The notes below the pieces were generated by a model, which saw only the letters and a list, made by a program, of their open reading frames with translations, did no database searches and had not been told where the DNA came from. The translations under genes and the position numbers were made by a program. This document shows positions 17,801 to 29,297 of a DNA stretch of 64,000 nucleotides, piece after piece. How positions within the stretch are numbered: the stretch's first letter is position 1; every line of letters begins with the position of its first letter. The DNA is from an uncultured Opitutales bacterium (GTDB taxonomy: Bacteria; Verrucomicrobiota; Verrucomicrobiia; Opitutales; UBA953). The stretch covers positions 7,924 through 71,923 of the forward strand of contig CAKUQY010000009.1 in assembly GCA_934675585.1 (NCBI GenBank), written 5' to 3'.

Positions 17801-19237
17801 TTAAAATTGGAAATAGATGAATTGGGTTGCGCCACCGTCGTATTGCAAAATGAAAAACATAAACGCGCCGTAAAATGCCCAGCGGAGAATTTGGTTTTTG
17901 GCGGGAACGTGTTCGAGTGCGAATTCGTTGCGGCGGGAGAGCCATTCGGCGAGAATTAAAAACGCGAGCGCGGGAACGATAATTCGCGGACAATTTAAGT
18001 CGAGCGGCATTTCAAGCCAAGTTCCCGAGCAGAGCATTCGTTTTGTAAAATTCCACGCGTCGGTGATTGTTGGGGCGCGGAAAATGATCCAGCCGAAAAC
18101 GACGGCAATGAACGTTCCCGCGACTTGAAAAAATTCTTTGATTGATGGGAAAAATTTTGCGTCGGAGGCGACGATGTCGAGATTTTTGCGATTACGTTTT
18201 GTGAGCAAAAGCGGGATAAAAAGCGCGGCGTTAAAAAGTCCCCAAACGATGTAAGTCCAGTTCGCGCCGTGCCAAAGTCCGCAAACTGCAAAAATGATGA
18301 AAGTGTTTCGCAGCGTTTTTAGCATTCCCGCGCGCGAGCCGCCGAGCGGAATGTAGAGATAATCGCGAAACCAGGTGTTGAGCGAAATGTGCCAGCGGCG
18401 CCAGAATTCTGCGATGTCGCGCGAAAAATATGGATAATGAAAATTCTTTTTTAGCGAGATGCCGAAAAGTTTTGCGCAGCCGATTGCGATGTCTGAATAG
18501 CCAGAAAAATCGCCGTAGATTTGGAACGCGAAAAGGATTGCGGCGATTGCGAGTGCGCTGGCGGGAAGATTTTCGTAATTTGCCCAAACGGTATCGACGG
18601 CTTTGGCGCAATTATCGGCGATGACCATTTTTTTGAAAAATCCCCAAAGCATTTGGCGAAGTCCGTCAATGGCTTGAGCGTAGTCAAAATGGCGTTCCCG
18701 CGCGAATTGCGGGAGCAGGTTGGTCGCGCGTTCGATGGGTCCCGCGACGAGCTGCGGAAAAAAGCTGACGTAAGCAAAAAACTGCACGCAATCGCGCGTG
18801 GCTTTGATGTTCCCGCGAAAAACGTCGATCGAATAACTGAGCGCCTGAAATGTGTAAAATGAGATGCCGACGGGCAGAATGACGTTGATGAGCCAGCTTT
18901 CGGAGTTCCCGCCAAAAACGAGTTGTGTAAATTCTATAACGAAAAAGTTGTAATATTTGAAAATGCCGAGAATAGCGAGATTGACGACGATATTTGCGCC
19001 GCAAATGAGTTTTTTAGCGTTCCCGCGGGAACGTTCGATGGCGATTCCCGAAGCCCACGAGCAAAAACTTGTGAACGCGATTAAAAACAGAAATCGCCAA
19101 TCCCACCAGCCGTAAAAAATGTAGCTGACGACGACTACAAAAATGTTTTGCAATTTGTAGTTGCGGTTAAAGACAAACCAATACAAGAGAAAAACAATTG
19201 GCAAAAAGAGCGCAAATTCGATCGAGTTGAAAATCAT
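17801..19237 (-). CDS. MBOAT family membrane-bound O-acyltransferase (AlgI-like)
   Basis: About 478 residues with ten or more membrane helices. The MBOAT signatures are FWRRWHISLNTWFRDYLYIPLGGSR in pieces, and the catalytic-histidine segment CGLWHGANWTYIVWG. The family moves acyl groups from the cytosol onto cell-surface polysaccharides such as alginate. I start at MIFNSIEFALFLP (19237) because this is where AlgI-like proteins begin; an ATG five codons upstream is possible. The SGNH gene follows as the probable periplasmic partner. Confidence 0.88.
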   Translation of the reverse strand: MIFNSIEFALFLPIVFLLYWFVFNRNYKLQNIFVVVVSYIFYGWWDWRFLFLIAFTSFCSWASGIAIERSRGNAKKLICGANIVVNLAILGIFKYYNFFVIEFTQLVFGGNSESWLINVILPVGISFYTFQALSYSIDVFRGNIKATRDCVQFFAYVSFFPQLVAGPIERATNLLPQFARERHFDYAQAIDGLRQMLWGFFKKMVIADNCAKAVDTVWANYENLPASALAIAAILFAFQIYGDFSGYSDIAIGCAKLFGISLKKNFHYPYFSRDIAEFWRRWHISLNTWFRDYLYIPLGGSRAGMLKTLRNTFIIFAVCGLWHGANWTYIVWGLFNAALFIPLLLTKRNRKNLDIVASDAKFFPSIKEFFQVAGTFIAVVFGWIIFRAPTITDAWNFTKRMLCSGTWLEMPLDLNCPRIIVPALAFLILAEWLSRRNEFALEHVPAKNQILRWAFYGAFMFFILQYDGGATQFIYFQF

Positions 19238-19540
19238 AATTTTTTGAAACAATGCTAAAATTTAGAATGTCAAAAAAAAAACAAAAGGCAAACTTTAATT
19301 TCGCGGGAACGTCGGGAACGCAGGAATGCGTTTTTTCGACTACGAACAGACGCGTACCGAGCGAAGCGACATCCCCGCCATTTAAATTTTTTGAACACAG
19401 ATGAAACAGATTTTTGACAGATTTCACAGAGTTTTTTGATGTTGCGCGGGAACGTTTTTTTTTTGAAGACAAAAAATACGGGCTTAACATCAATTGACGT
19501 TAAGCCCGCGTTATTTAAATTTTAACTTTCAACTTTTTAA
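19238..19540. other. Spacer with degenerate dispersed repeats
   Basis: No gene seen. It holds a copy of the AATGTCAAAAAAA...GGCAA..TTTAATTT repeat (19268-19310, also at 2765-2805), two adjacent 9-mer copies, an ACCGAGCGAAGC word shared with 25291, and a stretch with ACACAGATGAAACAGA and ACAGATTTCACAGAG. Confidence 0.6.
19479..19508 (-). terminator. Terminator downstream of the HlyD-like gene
   Basis: A perfect 10-bp stem CGGGCTTAAC/GTTAAGCCCG with a 10-nt loop, followed on the minus strand by TATTTTTTG. It lies 33 bases after the adaptor gene stop. Confidence 0.85.
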
Positions 19541-20710
19541 TTACATCGGAGGAGGTCCGCCAGGACCTGCATTTGAGGCTTTGTGTTTGGCGTTCCCGCG
19601 GTCAGAAATTGCGTTCCCGTTGGCATCAAAAATTTCAGAGCGTGAAGGGCGTGTGGTTGAAATTGTTTCGTTGATTTTTGCGCCTTCGAGAATTTGAACA
19701 AAGTCGAGATTGCTGATGCCGGCTTTGATTTCTCGGCGCTCAAAATGATGTTCTCCCGTTTTTACGAAAATGTAGCGTTTATTGTTTTCTATAAAAATCG
19801 CGCTGGAGGGAACGGCGGGAACGTTTTGGGCATCGTTCACCAAAATTGCCAGGTTCGCGCTCGTGCCAGGACGGACGAGAACGCCGCTCGTTTTAAAATT
19901 GACGCGCACGGGAAATTTGTAGAGCGTCGAACTTGTGCTGTCTTGAACGCCGAACGAGGAAAGGTAGTTGACCGTTCCCGTGAAACTTGTCGTCGGCAGC
20001 GAGTCGAAAGTGAGTTCCGCGCTGGCGCCGAGTTTGATTTTGTTGCATTCAATTTCGTTGAGATCGGCTTCGACACGCAAGATGTTCATGTCGTTGATTT
20101 TCATCAGCGTTGTGCCGTTTGAGAATGAGCCCGCGCCAGAAATTACGTTCCCGACATAGATATCGAGGTCTGAAATCATGCCATCGTGCGGCGCGAGAAT
20201 TTTAGTTTTTGCGAGTTCGATTTTTGCGTTGTCGAGTGCGGCTTGTGCGATTTCGAGTTGTAATTTATCGCTTTCGTAGGTTGTGATTGCGTTTAAGTAA
20301 TCTTCTTCGGACGAAAAATCGTTTTCGAAAAGTTGTTTGATGCGCTTCATGTCACGTTCTGATTTTTCGACAGAAAGTTGGCGTTGGCGCACGGTGCGTT
20401 CGTGAGAATCGACTGTGGTTTGGTAAGTTTGCGGGTCGATTTCGCAAAGCAGGTCGTCTTTTTTGACGAATTGTCCGTTTTCAACAGGAATTCTAATGAG
20501 GCGTCCGTTGATTTCAGATTTGATTTCGGTAATGGTTTCAGGTTTTACAAAGCCAGAAACATTGACGGTTTCTTTGAGATCGCGTGCGCTAATGGTGATG
20601 GTTGGGACTTTGGGCAAATTGCTGTTCCCGCCAACAGTGTCATCACAGCCAACCCACAACGCGGGAACGGCGATTAATAATGAAATTGCAAAGATTGATT
20701 TTTTGTTCAT
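19541..20710 (-). CDS. HlyD/MacA-type periplasmic adaptor lipoprotein
   Basis: 389 residues. The N-terminal lipoprotein signal ends at LWVGC. A beta-barrel/lipoyl half is seen at about 45-100 (GFVKPETITEIKSEINGRLIRIPVENGQFVKK in pieces), then a coiled-coil hairpin (about 105-175) and the second lipoyl half AKTKILAPHDGMISDL. Such adaptors link an inner-membrane pump to a TolC-like channel for efflux. It is 6 bp downstream of the TolC-like gene in one operon. No pump gene follows, so the ABC or RND partner must be elsewhere. The C-terminus is rich in Pro and Gly. Confidence 0.88.
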   Translation of the reverse strand: MNKKSIFAISLLIAVPALWVGCDDTVGGNSNLPKVPTITISARDLKETVNVSGFVKPETITEIKSEINGRLIRIPVENGQFVKKDDLLCEIDPQTYQTTVDSHERTVRQRQLSVEKSERDMKRIKQLFENDFSSEEDYLNAITTYESDKLQLEIAQAALDNAKIELAKTKILAPHDGMISDLDIYVGNVISGAGSFSNGTTLMKINDMNILRVEADLNEIECNKIKLGASAELTFDSLPTTSFTGTVNYLSSFGVQDSTSSTLYKFPVRVNFKTSGVLVRPGTSANLAILVNDAQNVPAVPSSAIFIENNKRYIFVKTGEHHFERREIKAGISNLDFVQILEGAKINETISTTRPSRSEIFDANGNAISDRGNAKHKASNAGPGGPPPM

Positions 20711-20716
20711 AAATTT

Positions 20717-22300
20717 TTATTCCTCCCAAATGTAGCCGTAATCGCTGAGAATGCGTCCGTCGAGACGATGAATTTTTGCGCGTGCGGTGGCAACGTCGTA
20801 GGCGGCTTGAATGAGATCGAGTCGCGCGCTGTCGAGATTATCTTGTGCGGAAAGCACGTCTGTAATTGAGCAAGCGCCGACATCGTATTTTGCGATTTGT
20901 GCTTCGAAAGCTTCGTATTGCATGCGAAAAGAAGTTTTAGAGGCGTCGAGGCGTTCCCGCGCGGCTTCGTCAGAACGCCACGCGGCTCGCGCGCTAAACA
21001 TTGCATTTTGTTCGGCTTGGGCAATTGAGATTTGGGCGCTTTCGCGGGAACGTTGGGCTTGGCGCAAAGCGGCTTTTTCGGCGCGAAAACCGATTGGCAT
21101 CGAAAAACGAACGCCCGCAGAAAGATTGTAGCCCGTGCGATCGACGATCCCGCCAACAGCATAATGCGGCGAACTTTCACGTCCGTTGGCTTCGGCGCCG
21201 AGCACGAGGTCGAGCGAAGGCTTGTCGTTGTTTTCGGCGATTTTGATATCGAGTTCGGCTTTTTCGCGTTCGAGTTGTTTAATTTGTGCGTCGATGTCGA
21301 AAGCGCGCACTTGTTTGATCCAAGTTTGAAATTCTGGCATTTTAGATTGAATGTCGTTGAGCAGGGCGGCGACTTCGTAAACTTCAAACGTTCCCGTGCC
21401 GTCTTGTCCTAAAAGTTTGCGCAATGCATCGTCGGCATCTTGAACTGCTTGTTTTGCAGAAACGAGCGAAACGCGGCGGCTGGCGACATCTGCCTCTGCG
21501 CGCAAAACTTCTTCTTTGGTGGCAGATTTTAAACTGCGTTTTTTCTTGGCTTGTTCGAGTACAAATTCGGCGTAGCGCAACGAAGAAAGTCGAGCAAAGA
21601 CTAAGGCATAACTTGCTGAAAGATTCCAATAAGCCAATTCGGTGTCGTGAATTAAATCGAGCGTGGTTTTGCGCAAGTCGAGCGAACTTTGCGTAATATT
21701 TTTTTGGGCGCGCACCACCGAAGCGAGATTGATTTCGCTACCAAAATTTTTTAATAAAGGTTGAGAAATTTCAACGCCAACCGCGGCGCCAGATGCGGGA
21801 TCGGGCTCGGTGCTGACATTGTATTGACGGTTAAAATCGGCGTAAACTTTGGCTTCTGTTCCCGTTTCAAATTTTTTAGAAACGGCGACTTCATTGGTCC
21901 ACAATTGCGTCGAGCTTCCGTGATTTTGATTGCGCAAATAGGGCGTTCCCGTGTTGGTGTAATTACTTGAAACAGAAACGGTGGGGTCAAAATCAGCTTT
22001 GGCGATTTCGAGTGATTCTTGCGTTCCCGCGTGATTGGTGCGCGAAATTGAGAGTCCAAGATTTTTTTTGAGTGCGAGCGGAATTGTTTCGGCGAGCTCG
22101 ATTTTTGTTCCCGCGCGGACTAATTTTTTGACTTCGTCGGCGCTAACGGGTTGCGCTAAGATACTTTTGTTTTCAAATTTTTTTGTTTGAAAATTTAGGA
22201 AATCGTCAGCGGCTGAATTATTTTGTTTTTCAGCGTTGATAGATTCTGCGTTTAGGAATGGAGCAATAATTGTGGTAGCGATAAAAAGGATGCGCTTCAT
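20717..22300 (-). CDS. TolC-like outer membrane efflux channel
   Basis: 527 residues. A signal peptide (MKRILFIATTIIAPFLNAES) is followed by about 80 low-complexity residues, then two TolC repeats of long alpha-helical hairpins with short beta segments (AVSKKFETGTEAKVYADFNRQ, PSLDLVLGAEANGR, SAGVRFSMPIG). Trimers form an outer-membrane beta-barrel and periplasmic tunnel for efflux. It is first gene of a two-gene operon with the HlyD-like adaptor, with a consensus promoter just before the ATG. Confidence 0.88.
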   Translation of the reverse strand: MKRILFIATTIIAPFLNAESINAEKQNNSAADDFLNFQTKKFENKSILAQPVSADEVKKLVRAGTKIELAETIPLALKKNLGLSISRTNHAGTQESLEIAKADFDPTVSVSSNYTNTGTPYLRNQNHGSSTQLWTNEVAVSKKFETGTEAKVYADFNRQYNVSTEPDPASGAAVGVEISQPLLKNFGSEINLASVVRAQKNITQSSLDLRKTTLDLIHDTELAYWNLSASYALVFARLSSLRYAEFVLEQAKKKRSLKSATKEEVLRAEADVASRRVSLVSAKQAVQDADDALRKLLGQDGTGTFEVYEVAALLNDIQSKMPEFQTWIKQVRAFDIDAQIKQLEREKAELDIKIAENNDKPSLDLVLGAEANGRESSPHYAVGGIVDRTGYNLSAGVRFSMPIGFRAEKAALRQAQRSRESAQISIAQAEQNAMFSARAAWRSDEAARERLDASKTSFRMQYEAFEAQIAKYDVGACSITDVLSAQDNLDSARLDLIQAAYDVATARAKIHRLDGRILSDYGYIWEE

Positions 22301-22306
22301 AATTTA

Positions 22307-22335
22307 ATTATAGTTTCTATGAAAAAGCGTCGCAA
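22307..22335 (-). promoter_or_regulatory. Promoter of the tolC-like operon, leaderless layout
   Basis: Minus strand: TTGCGA (22335-22330), 17-bp spacer, TATAAT (22312-22307). Only 6 nt separate the -10 box from the ATG at 22300. Confidence 0.65.
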
Positions 22336-22439
22336 AAAAAATAATTGATAGTTTTTGGTCTCGGCGATGCTTATTGGTTATAAAGTAAAACGCACGGGAA
22401 CGGAAAAAGTTTCAAAATCGTCGTTTGGATGTGAAAATA

Positions 22440-22467
22440 GGCTCTCATTCAGGTTGGCTGAAAAATC
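22440..22467. repeat. Solo terminal repeat of the ISL3-type element
   Basis: These 28 bases match exactly the outer end of the element at 33805 and, inverted, at 34588. No transposase or second end is nearby, so it is a footprint of a lost copy. It ends a 36-codon frame that starts at 22369 (MLIGYKVKRTGTEK), which may be a truncated gene. Confidence 0.8.
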
Positions 22468-22547
22468 AGCTTTTTAGAAAAATCTTGATTTTATTAAAAT
22501 AAAAGATTAGAATTGATTAAATTATTAACAATTATTATTATTAAATC

Positions 22548-22958
22548 ATGAAAAAGACAGTGAAAAAAACAACCGCAAAGAAGGCTACGACAGCAGCAAA
22601 GACTTGCAAAACAACGAAAACCGCTACGTCTAAGACTGTGGCGAAAAAGCCAACGGCTATCGAAAAGCCCAAGGCAAAAACTACGGTGAAGGCGGCGGCA
22701 AACAAAATCACCCGCGTGGTTGCTCGCATTGACGTTGGATGGGGACACGCTCTCTACATCCGCGGCGAAGGCGCAGGTTTGAGCTGGCAACAAGGCGTGC
22801 CAATGATTTGTGAAAAAGACAATGAATGGCATTGGGTTGCTGAAACCAATATCAGCCCAATCGTTTTCAAATTGCTCATTGACGACAAAGTGTGGTCGGC
22901 GGGCGAAAATGTAACGATCAATGCTGGCGATATTCATCTTTCAGAACCAAAGTTCTAA
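22548..22958 (+). CDS. Lysine-rich tail plus carbohydrate-binding-like domain protein
   Basis: 136 residues. The first 55 are Lys/Thr/Ala-rich like histone H1 tails (KKTVKKTTAKKATTAAK). The remaining 80 have the look of a small beta-sandwich of CBM20/CBM48 type: VGWGHALYIRGEGAGLSWQQG, NEWHWVAE, FKLLIDDKVWSAGENVTI. I infer a nucleic-acid- or envelope-binding tail joined to a starch-binding-like fold; no enzyme motif is seen. A terminator made from two copies of the 9-mer follows, so this is a single-gene unit. The tail itself contains no 9-mer copy, unlike the RpoD tail. Confidence 0.65.
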   Translation: MKKTVKKTTAKKATTAAKTCKTTKTATSKTVAKKPTAIEKPKAKTTVKAAANKITRVVARIDVGWGHALYIRGEGAGLSWQQGVPMICEKDNEWHWVAETNISPIVFKLLIDDKVWSAGENVTINAGDIHLSEPKF

Positions 22959-22983
22959 TTTTTAAAGATTAAGAACTATAAGG

Positions 22984-23026
22984 GCGTTCCCGTGGAGAAT
23001 TTACTTCGCGGGAACGCTTTTTTTTT
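22984..23026 (+). terminator. Terminator built from an inverted pair of the 9-mer
   Basis: GCGTTCCCG pairs with CGGGAACGC across a 16-nt loop and is followed by nine Ts. It lies 25 bases after the stop of the lysine-rich gene. Confidence 0.9.
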
Positions 23027-23446
23027 GTGGGGGGATTAAAAGTTGAAATTTTGCGGGACAGGATTTGTATGAGTGAAAAAATCCACAGATTTGAGGATTT
23101 TAAAGATTTTTTTGGGGGCGGGAACGCTCTGCGGTTCGGTGTTTATTTTTTTATCTAACGCAGAGGTGCAGGGACGCAGAGAATTGTTTTCTCAAAATGA
23201 CGCCTTAGCGACATTTTCTTCGCGCCTTCGGGTTCTTCGTATGAGATTTTTGGGCGGGTTTTGGCGTTCCCGTCAATTAACAAAAAATCTTAGTTTCTCT
23301 TAAAATTTCCGTAGTTTTCTTAGATGAAAAATTTCGTTCCCGCGAACTCTCGGTTTTTCAATTCCAGCCTTCCCGCGTGATTTTACATTTGCCGTTTTCT
23401 TTGGGTTGTTTTATGATGGAATGACGTTTCACCCTACTATTTGTTT
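23027..23446. other. Repeat-bearing spacer before the sulfatase
   Basis: No convincing gene. It contains a GGTGCAGGGACGCAGAG-type degenerate repeat near 23164 and, at about 23288-23345, a copy of the TTAGTTTC...TAGATGAAAA intergenic repeat ending in a 9-mer copy. A weak -10 (TACTAT, 23435-23440) lies 6 nt before the sulfatase ATG. Confidence 0.6.
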
Positions 23447-25210
23447 ATGAAATTATCACATATTTTTTCTACGATTGCGCTTTCGACTTTGGGCTGTGGT
23501 TTGGCTACGGCGGCAAATGAGCGTCCAAACATCATTTACATTATGAGTGACGACCATGCCGTGCAAGCAATTTCGGCTTATGGTCATCCTATTTCTCAAT
23601 TGGCGCCAACGCCTAATATTGACCGCATCGCAAACAATGGCGTGCTTTTTATGCGCAATTATTGTGCAAATTCGATTTCGGGGCCTTCGCGCGCTTGCAT
23701 TATTACGGGCAAACATTCTCACGCAAATGGCTACATGAGCAACGAATGGGGTGGATTTGATGCGCGCCAAAATAATGTTGCCAAAATTTTTCGCAAAAAT
23801 GGTTACCAAACCAGCATTGTTGGCAAATGGCACATTCCTGCCGACCCAACAGGATTTGATAATTGGCAAGTTTTCCACGAGCAAGGCGTTTATGTTAATC
23901 CCGATTTGCATTGTGGCACGGCGAACGGACGCGTTCCCGCGGGAACGCAAGTGAATTTGGGCAACGACCAAATTGTGCGTGCGGGCAAAAATGGCGTTGC
24001 GGTACCAGAAGGTTATTCAACCGAAATCGTTACTTCGCGCGCGATTGAATGGCTTGAAAACGAACGCGATAAAACGAAGCCATTTTTCTTTATGGTGCAT
24101 TACAAAGCGCCACACCGCAATTGGATTCCCAAGGCAAAAAATTACAATCGCTATGATAACGTAAAATTCCCAGAACCTAAAAATTTCTTTGATAATTACG
24201 AAGGTCGCCAAGCGGCAAAAGCGCAAGATATGACGCTTTTGTGGACGATGCGTTGGGAAGAAGATTTAAAATTGTTCCCGAGCAAAGATCGTCACGAATT
24301 TTTGCGCGGCACGCTCCCGCCACGTATGACGCCAGAGCAACGACAAGAGTTTATTGACGCTTATGTTGCGAAAAACAATGCATTTTTTGACGCGAATATT
24401 TGTTCCCGCGAAGAATGGGAAGAATGGCGTGCGCATCGTAGCGACCCAAAATGGCTTGCTGAAAACGCAAAAAAATTGGAAAAATTTCAAAGCTGGGCTT
24501 ATCAGCGCTATTTGCAAGATTATCTCGCAACGATTTGTGGCGTTGACGATGGCGTTGGCGATTTGCTCGATTATTTGAAAAAATCGGGACTCGATAAAAA
24601 TACAATTGTTTGCTACGCGGCGGACCAAGGTTTTTATCTTGGCGAACACGGCTGGTTTGACAAGCGTTTTGCTTACGAAGAATCGTTCCGCATGCCAATG
24701 ATGATGACGGGACCAGGCATTGCGCAAGGCAAAAAAATTGAACAATTGACGCAAAATATTGACTTTGCGCCAACGTTCCTTGAATTGGCGGGCATTCCTG
24801 TTCCCGCAGAAATGCAAGGCGAATCGTTCAAAAAATTGCTCGACGGTGAAATGCATCCCGATTGGCGCAACTCGCTTTATTATCAATATTACGAGTTCCC
24901 GGCAGAACACTGGGTAAAACGTCATTGCGCGGTCAATTTCCGTTCGCACGACGGTAAAGAAGATTGGAAATTGATTCATTTTTACAAGGAAGACGTTTGG
25001 GAACTTTACAATCTTAAAAACGACCCGACAGAAATGAAAAATCTTTACGGCGTTGCGGGAACGGAAAACGCAACCAAAATGCTCAAAGCAGAAATGGCGC
25101 GTTTGCAAGAAAAATATCAAGTTCCCGCCGAATACACCAGATCGGGCGTGCCACGTCGCAACGATGACGATTTGAATTTGACAGCGTCTTTGCGCAAGCC
25201 AACAGAATAA
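23447..25210 (+). CDS. Secreted sulfatase (type I, formylglycine family)
   Basis: 587 residues with a signal peptide (MKLSHIFSTIALSTLGCGLATA). The metal-site start RPNIIYIMSDDHA and the formylglycine motif S-G-P-S-R (SISGPSRACIITGKHSH) are intact; the modified residue is Ser, so an anSME-type maturase would be needed. Later motifs are VGKWHI, YKAPHR and DQGFYLGEHGWFDKR. The C-terminal half ends with the usual WELYNLKNDPTEMKNL. It probably releases sulfate from host or algal glycans. Upstream TTG (23441) is less likely than this ATG. A 9-mer-pair terminator follows. Confidence 0.93.
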   Translation: MKLSHIFSTIALSTLGCGLATAANERPNIIYIMSDDHAVQAISAYGHPISQLAPTPNIDRIANNGVLFMRNYCANSISGPSRACIITGKHSHANGYMSNEWGGFDARQNNVAKIFRKNGYQTSIVGKWHIPADPTGFDNWQVFHEQGVYVNPDLHCGTANGRVPAGTQVNLGNDQIVRAGKNGVAVPEGYSTEIVTSRAIEWLENERDKTKPFFFMVHYKAPHRNWIPKAKNYNRYDNVKFPEPKNFFDNYEGRQAAKAQDMTLLWTMRWEEDLKLFPSKDRHEFLRGTLPPRMTPEQRQEFIDAYVAKNNAFFDANICSREEWEEWRAHRSDPKWLAENAKKLEKFQSWAYQRYLQDYLATICGVDDGVGDLLDYLKKSGLDKNTIVCYAADQGFYLGEHGWFDKRFAYEESFRMPMMMTGPGIAQGKKIEQLTQNIDFAPTFLELAGIPVPAEMQGESFKKLLDGEMHPDWRNSLYYQYYEFPAEHWVKRHCAVNFRSHDGKEDWKLIHFYKEDVWELYNLKNDPTEMKNLYGVAGTENATKMLKAEMARLQEKYQVPAEYTRSGVPRRNDDDLNLTASLRKPTE

Positions 25211-25222
25211 TTTCTCGGCGAT

Positions 25223-25267
25223 AAAAAAGCGTTCCCGCGAGTAAAATTTGCGGGAACGCTTTTTTTT
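25223..25267 (+). terminator. Sulfatase terminator from an inverted 9-mer pair
   Basis: AAAAAAGCGTTCCCGC pairs with GCGGGAACGCTTTTTT across an 11-nt loop. The stem of 16 bp and the T run of 8 make it strong and usable from both sides. Confidence 0.92.
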
Positions 25268-25288
25268 GCGGGAACGGGAAATTTTAAG

Positions 25289-25335
25289 GCATACCGAGCG
25301 AAGCAATATTTAACATTTCGCTTCGCTCGGTATGC
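25289..25335. repeat. Perfect 16-bp inverted repeat, possible holA-side terminator
   Basis: GCATACCGAGCGAAGC and its exact complement GCTTCGCTCGGTATGC are separated by 15 nt, between the sulfatase terminator and the end of holA. No long T run follows. The ACCGAGCGAAGC core recurs at 19354. Confidence 0.8.
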
Positions 25336-25347
25336 GTTAAAAATGTG

Positions 25348-26508
25348 TTAGCCGAGGCAATCGGTTACTAATTCGCGCATAATGGCTTCGTCTTCGCGTG
25401 GACGGGCGATGAGCGATTCAAACGCTTGCATAAGTGCCAATTGCCAATCGATGAGTTTTTTTAAATTTATTCCAGGCAATGTTAGCGTTTGGTAGGCGAC
25501 TTTGGTTCCCAAATACCAAGCGTTTTGCGAAAAAATATTGTAGGGTGATTTTTCATCGTTCCCGCCATACATTGGCAAGAATGTTTCAGACGCTTGGGCG
25601 AACGCGGTTTTATTGATGCCAAAACGTTCGCTCAATGAAATCTTTTTGGTTGCTAAAAGTGATTGCACTTGAATGAGCATACTCAAACGGCGTTGCATTG
25701 AAATTAACAGCGGGCGCGCCGAATCATTATTGTAAAAATAACGATGCAGGGCTTCAAGTGTTTGCGTCAAATCGCCTGAAAAGAAAAATTCCACCGGCTC
25801 AAAAAAATCACCTTCGCCAAAAACAGGAACCATTTTGATGACAATTTCGTCGTCAATTTTGCCGCCTTTGCCAACATAGCAAGCGAGTTTTTCTAATTCT
25901 ACAAAACTCATGCGCGTGCTGTTGTTTACTTTGGTCGCGAGCAATTTTGCTGCGTTGGCGGTGATTTTTACGCCAAGTCGTTCGGCTTCGGTTTCGAGAG
26001 AATCGCCGAGATCTGCGGGATCGTCGTTCCCGCGAATTTCTTGGAGTTCCCGTGCTAATTTAAAAAAGTTTTTGGTTGTGTTTTTGCGGCTGTCGGGTTT
26101 GATGATTGAAACGATTGCGCAAACTTCATCGGAATTAAGCGTTCCCGCAGCTTGTAAAAGTCGCGCGACGCCTTCGCTGGCTTTTTCAGACCCGCCGAGC
26201 GCGCCTTCTGAAAACCAATTAACATTTCGCAACCAAACAAATTTTTTGCCACCAAACATTGGCAAAGTATTCGCGGCTTCCAAAAAACGATCAACAATTT
26301 CGCTAACATCGTCCACGCGCAACGCTACGCCTTCAACAATATCTTTGGACATATCGTCAAATGCTTCGGCGCTTTCGCGTTCCCAATATTCACTTGCGGC
26401 GCGATTAACCAAAAAATCATCGTTCCCAGCAAAAACGACATAGCCAAATCCCGCTGGAATTTCTGCGGAAACGTCGTTTTTTTCGCTTGTTTTTTTTGCG
26501 CGTGCCAT
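25348..26508 (-). CDS. holA: DNA polymerase III delta subunit (clamp loader)
   Basis: 386 residues. The protein starts with a basic stretch (MARAKKTSEK), then the HolA pattern: YVVFAGNDDFLVNRAA, DMSKDIVEG, TLPMFGGKKFVWLRNVNWF, and the domain 2-3 boundary SFVELEKLACYVGKGGKID. The C-terminal collar helix region includes LLISMQRRLSMLIQ. Delta opens the sliding clamp within the clamp-loader complex. I start at 26508 because the 12 upstream codons are encoded partly by a 9-mer copy and are not family-like. Transcribed divergently from gyrB. Confidence 0.88.
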   Translation of the reverse strand: MARAKKTSEKNDVSAEIPAGFGYVVFAGNDDFLVNRAASEYWERESAEAFDDMSKDIVEGVALRVDDVSEIVDRFLEAANTLPMFGGKKFVWLRNVNWFSEGALGGSEKASEGVARLLQAAGTLNSDEVCAIVSIIKPDSRKNTTKNFFKLARELQEIRGNDDPADLGDSLETEAERLGVKITANAAKLLATKVNNSTRMSFVELEKLACYVGKGGKIDDEIVIKMVPVFGEGDFFEPVEFFFSGDLTQTLEALHRYFYNNDSARPLLISMQRRLSMLIQVQSLLATKKISLSERFGINKTAFAQASETFLPMYGGNDEKSPYNIFSQNAWYLGTKVAYQTLTLPGINLKKLIDWQLALMQAFESLIARPREDEAIMRELVTDCLG

Positions 26509-26602
26509 AAAAATAATTTTAAAGTCCAACACGCGTTCCCGCAACGGAAATAATGCGGGCTTGGCGGGAACGCTGTTAGCTTGCGGGAACGAGATTTGGT
26601 GC

Positions 26603-26631
26603 TTTACGCACGCGCGCGTGTGTAATATAAT
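26603..26631 (+). promoter_or_regulatory. gyrB promoter with alternating purine-pyrimidine spacer
   Basis: TTTACG (26603-26608), 17-bp spacer, TATAAT (26626-26631), ATG 26 nt later. Bases 26605-26624 alternate pyrimidine and purine without a break (TACGCACGCGCGCGTGTGTA), a sequence class that can form Z-DNA under negative supercoiling. Confidence 0.6.
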
Positions 26632-26636
26632 AGTAG

Positions 26637-29264
<2,628 letters not shown>

Positions 29265-29297
29265 TTCATTCACGGGAACACTTAATTTATTACAATT

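Noticed and set aside
23073..23303. 76-codon frame before the sulfatase
   Set aside because: It is made of dispersed repeat and 9-mer sequence, with no codon bias or domain.
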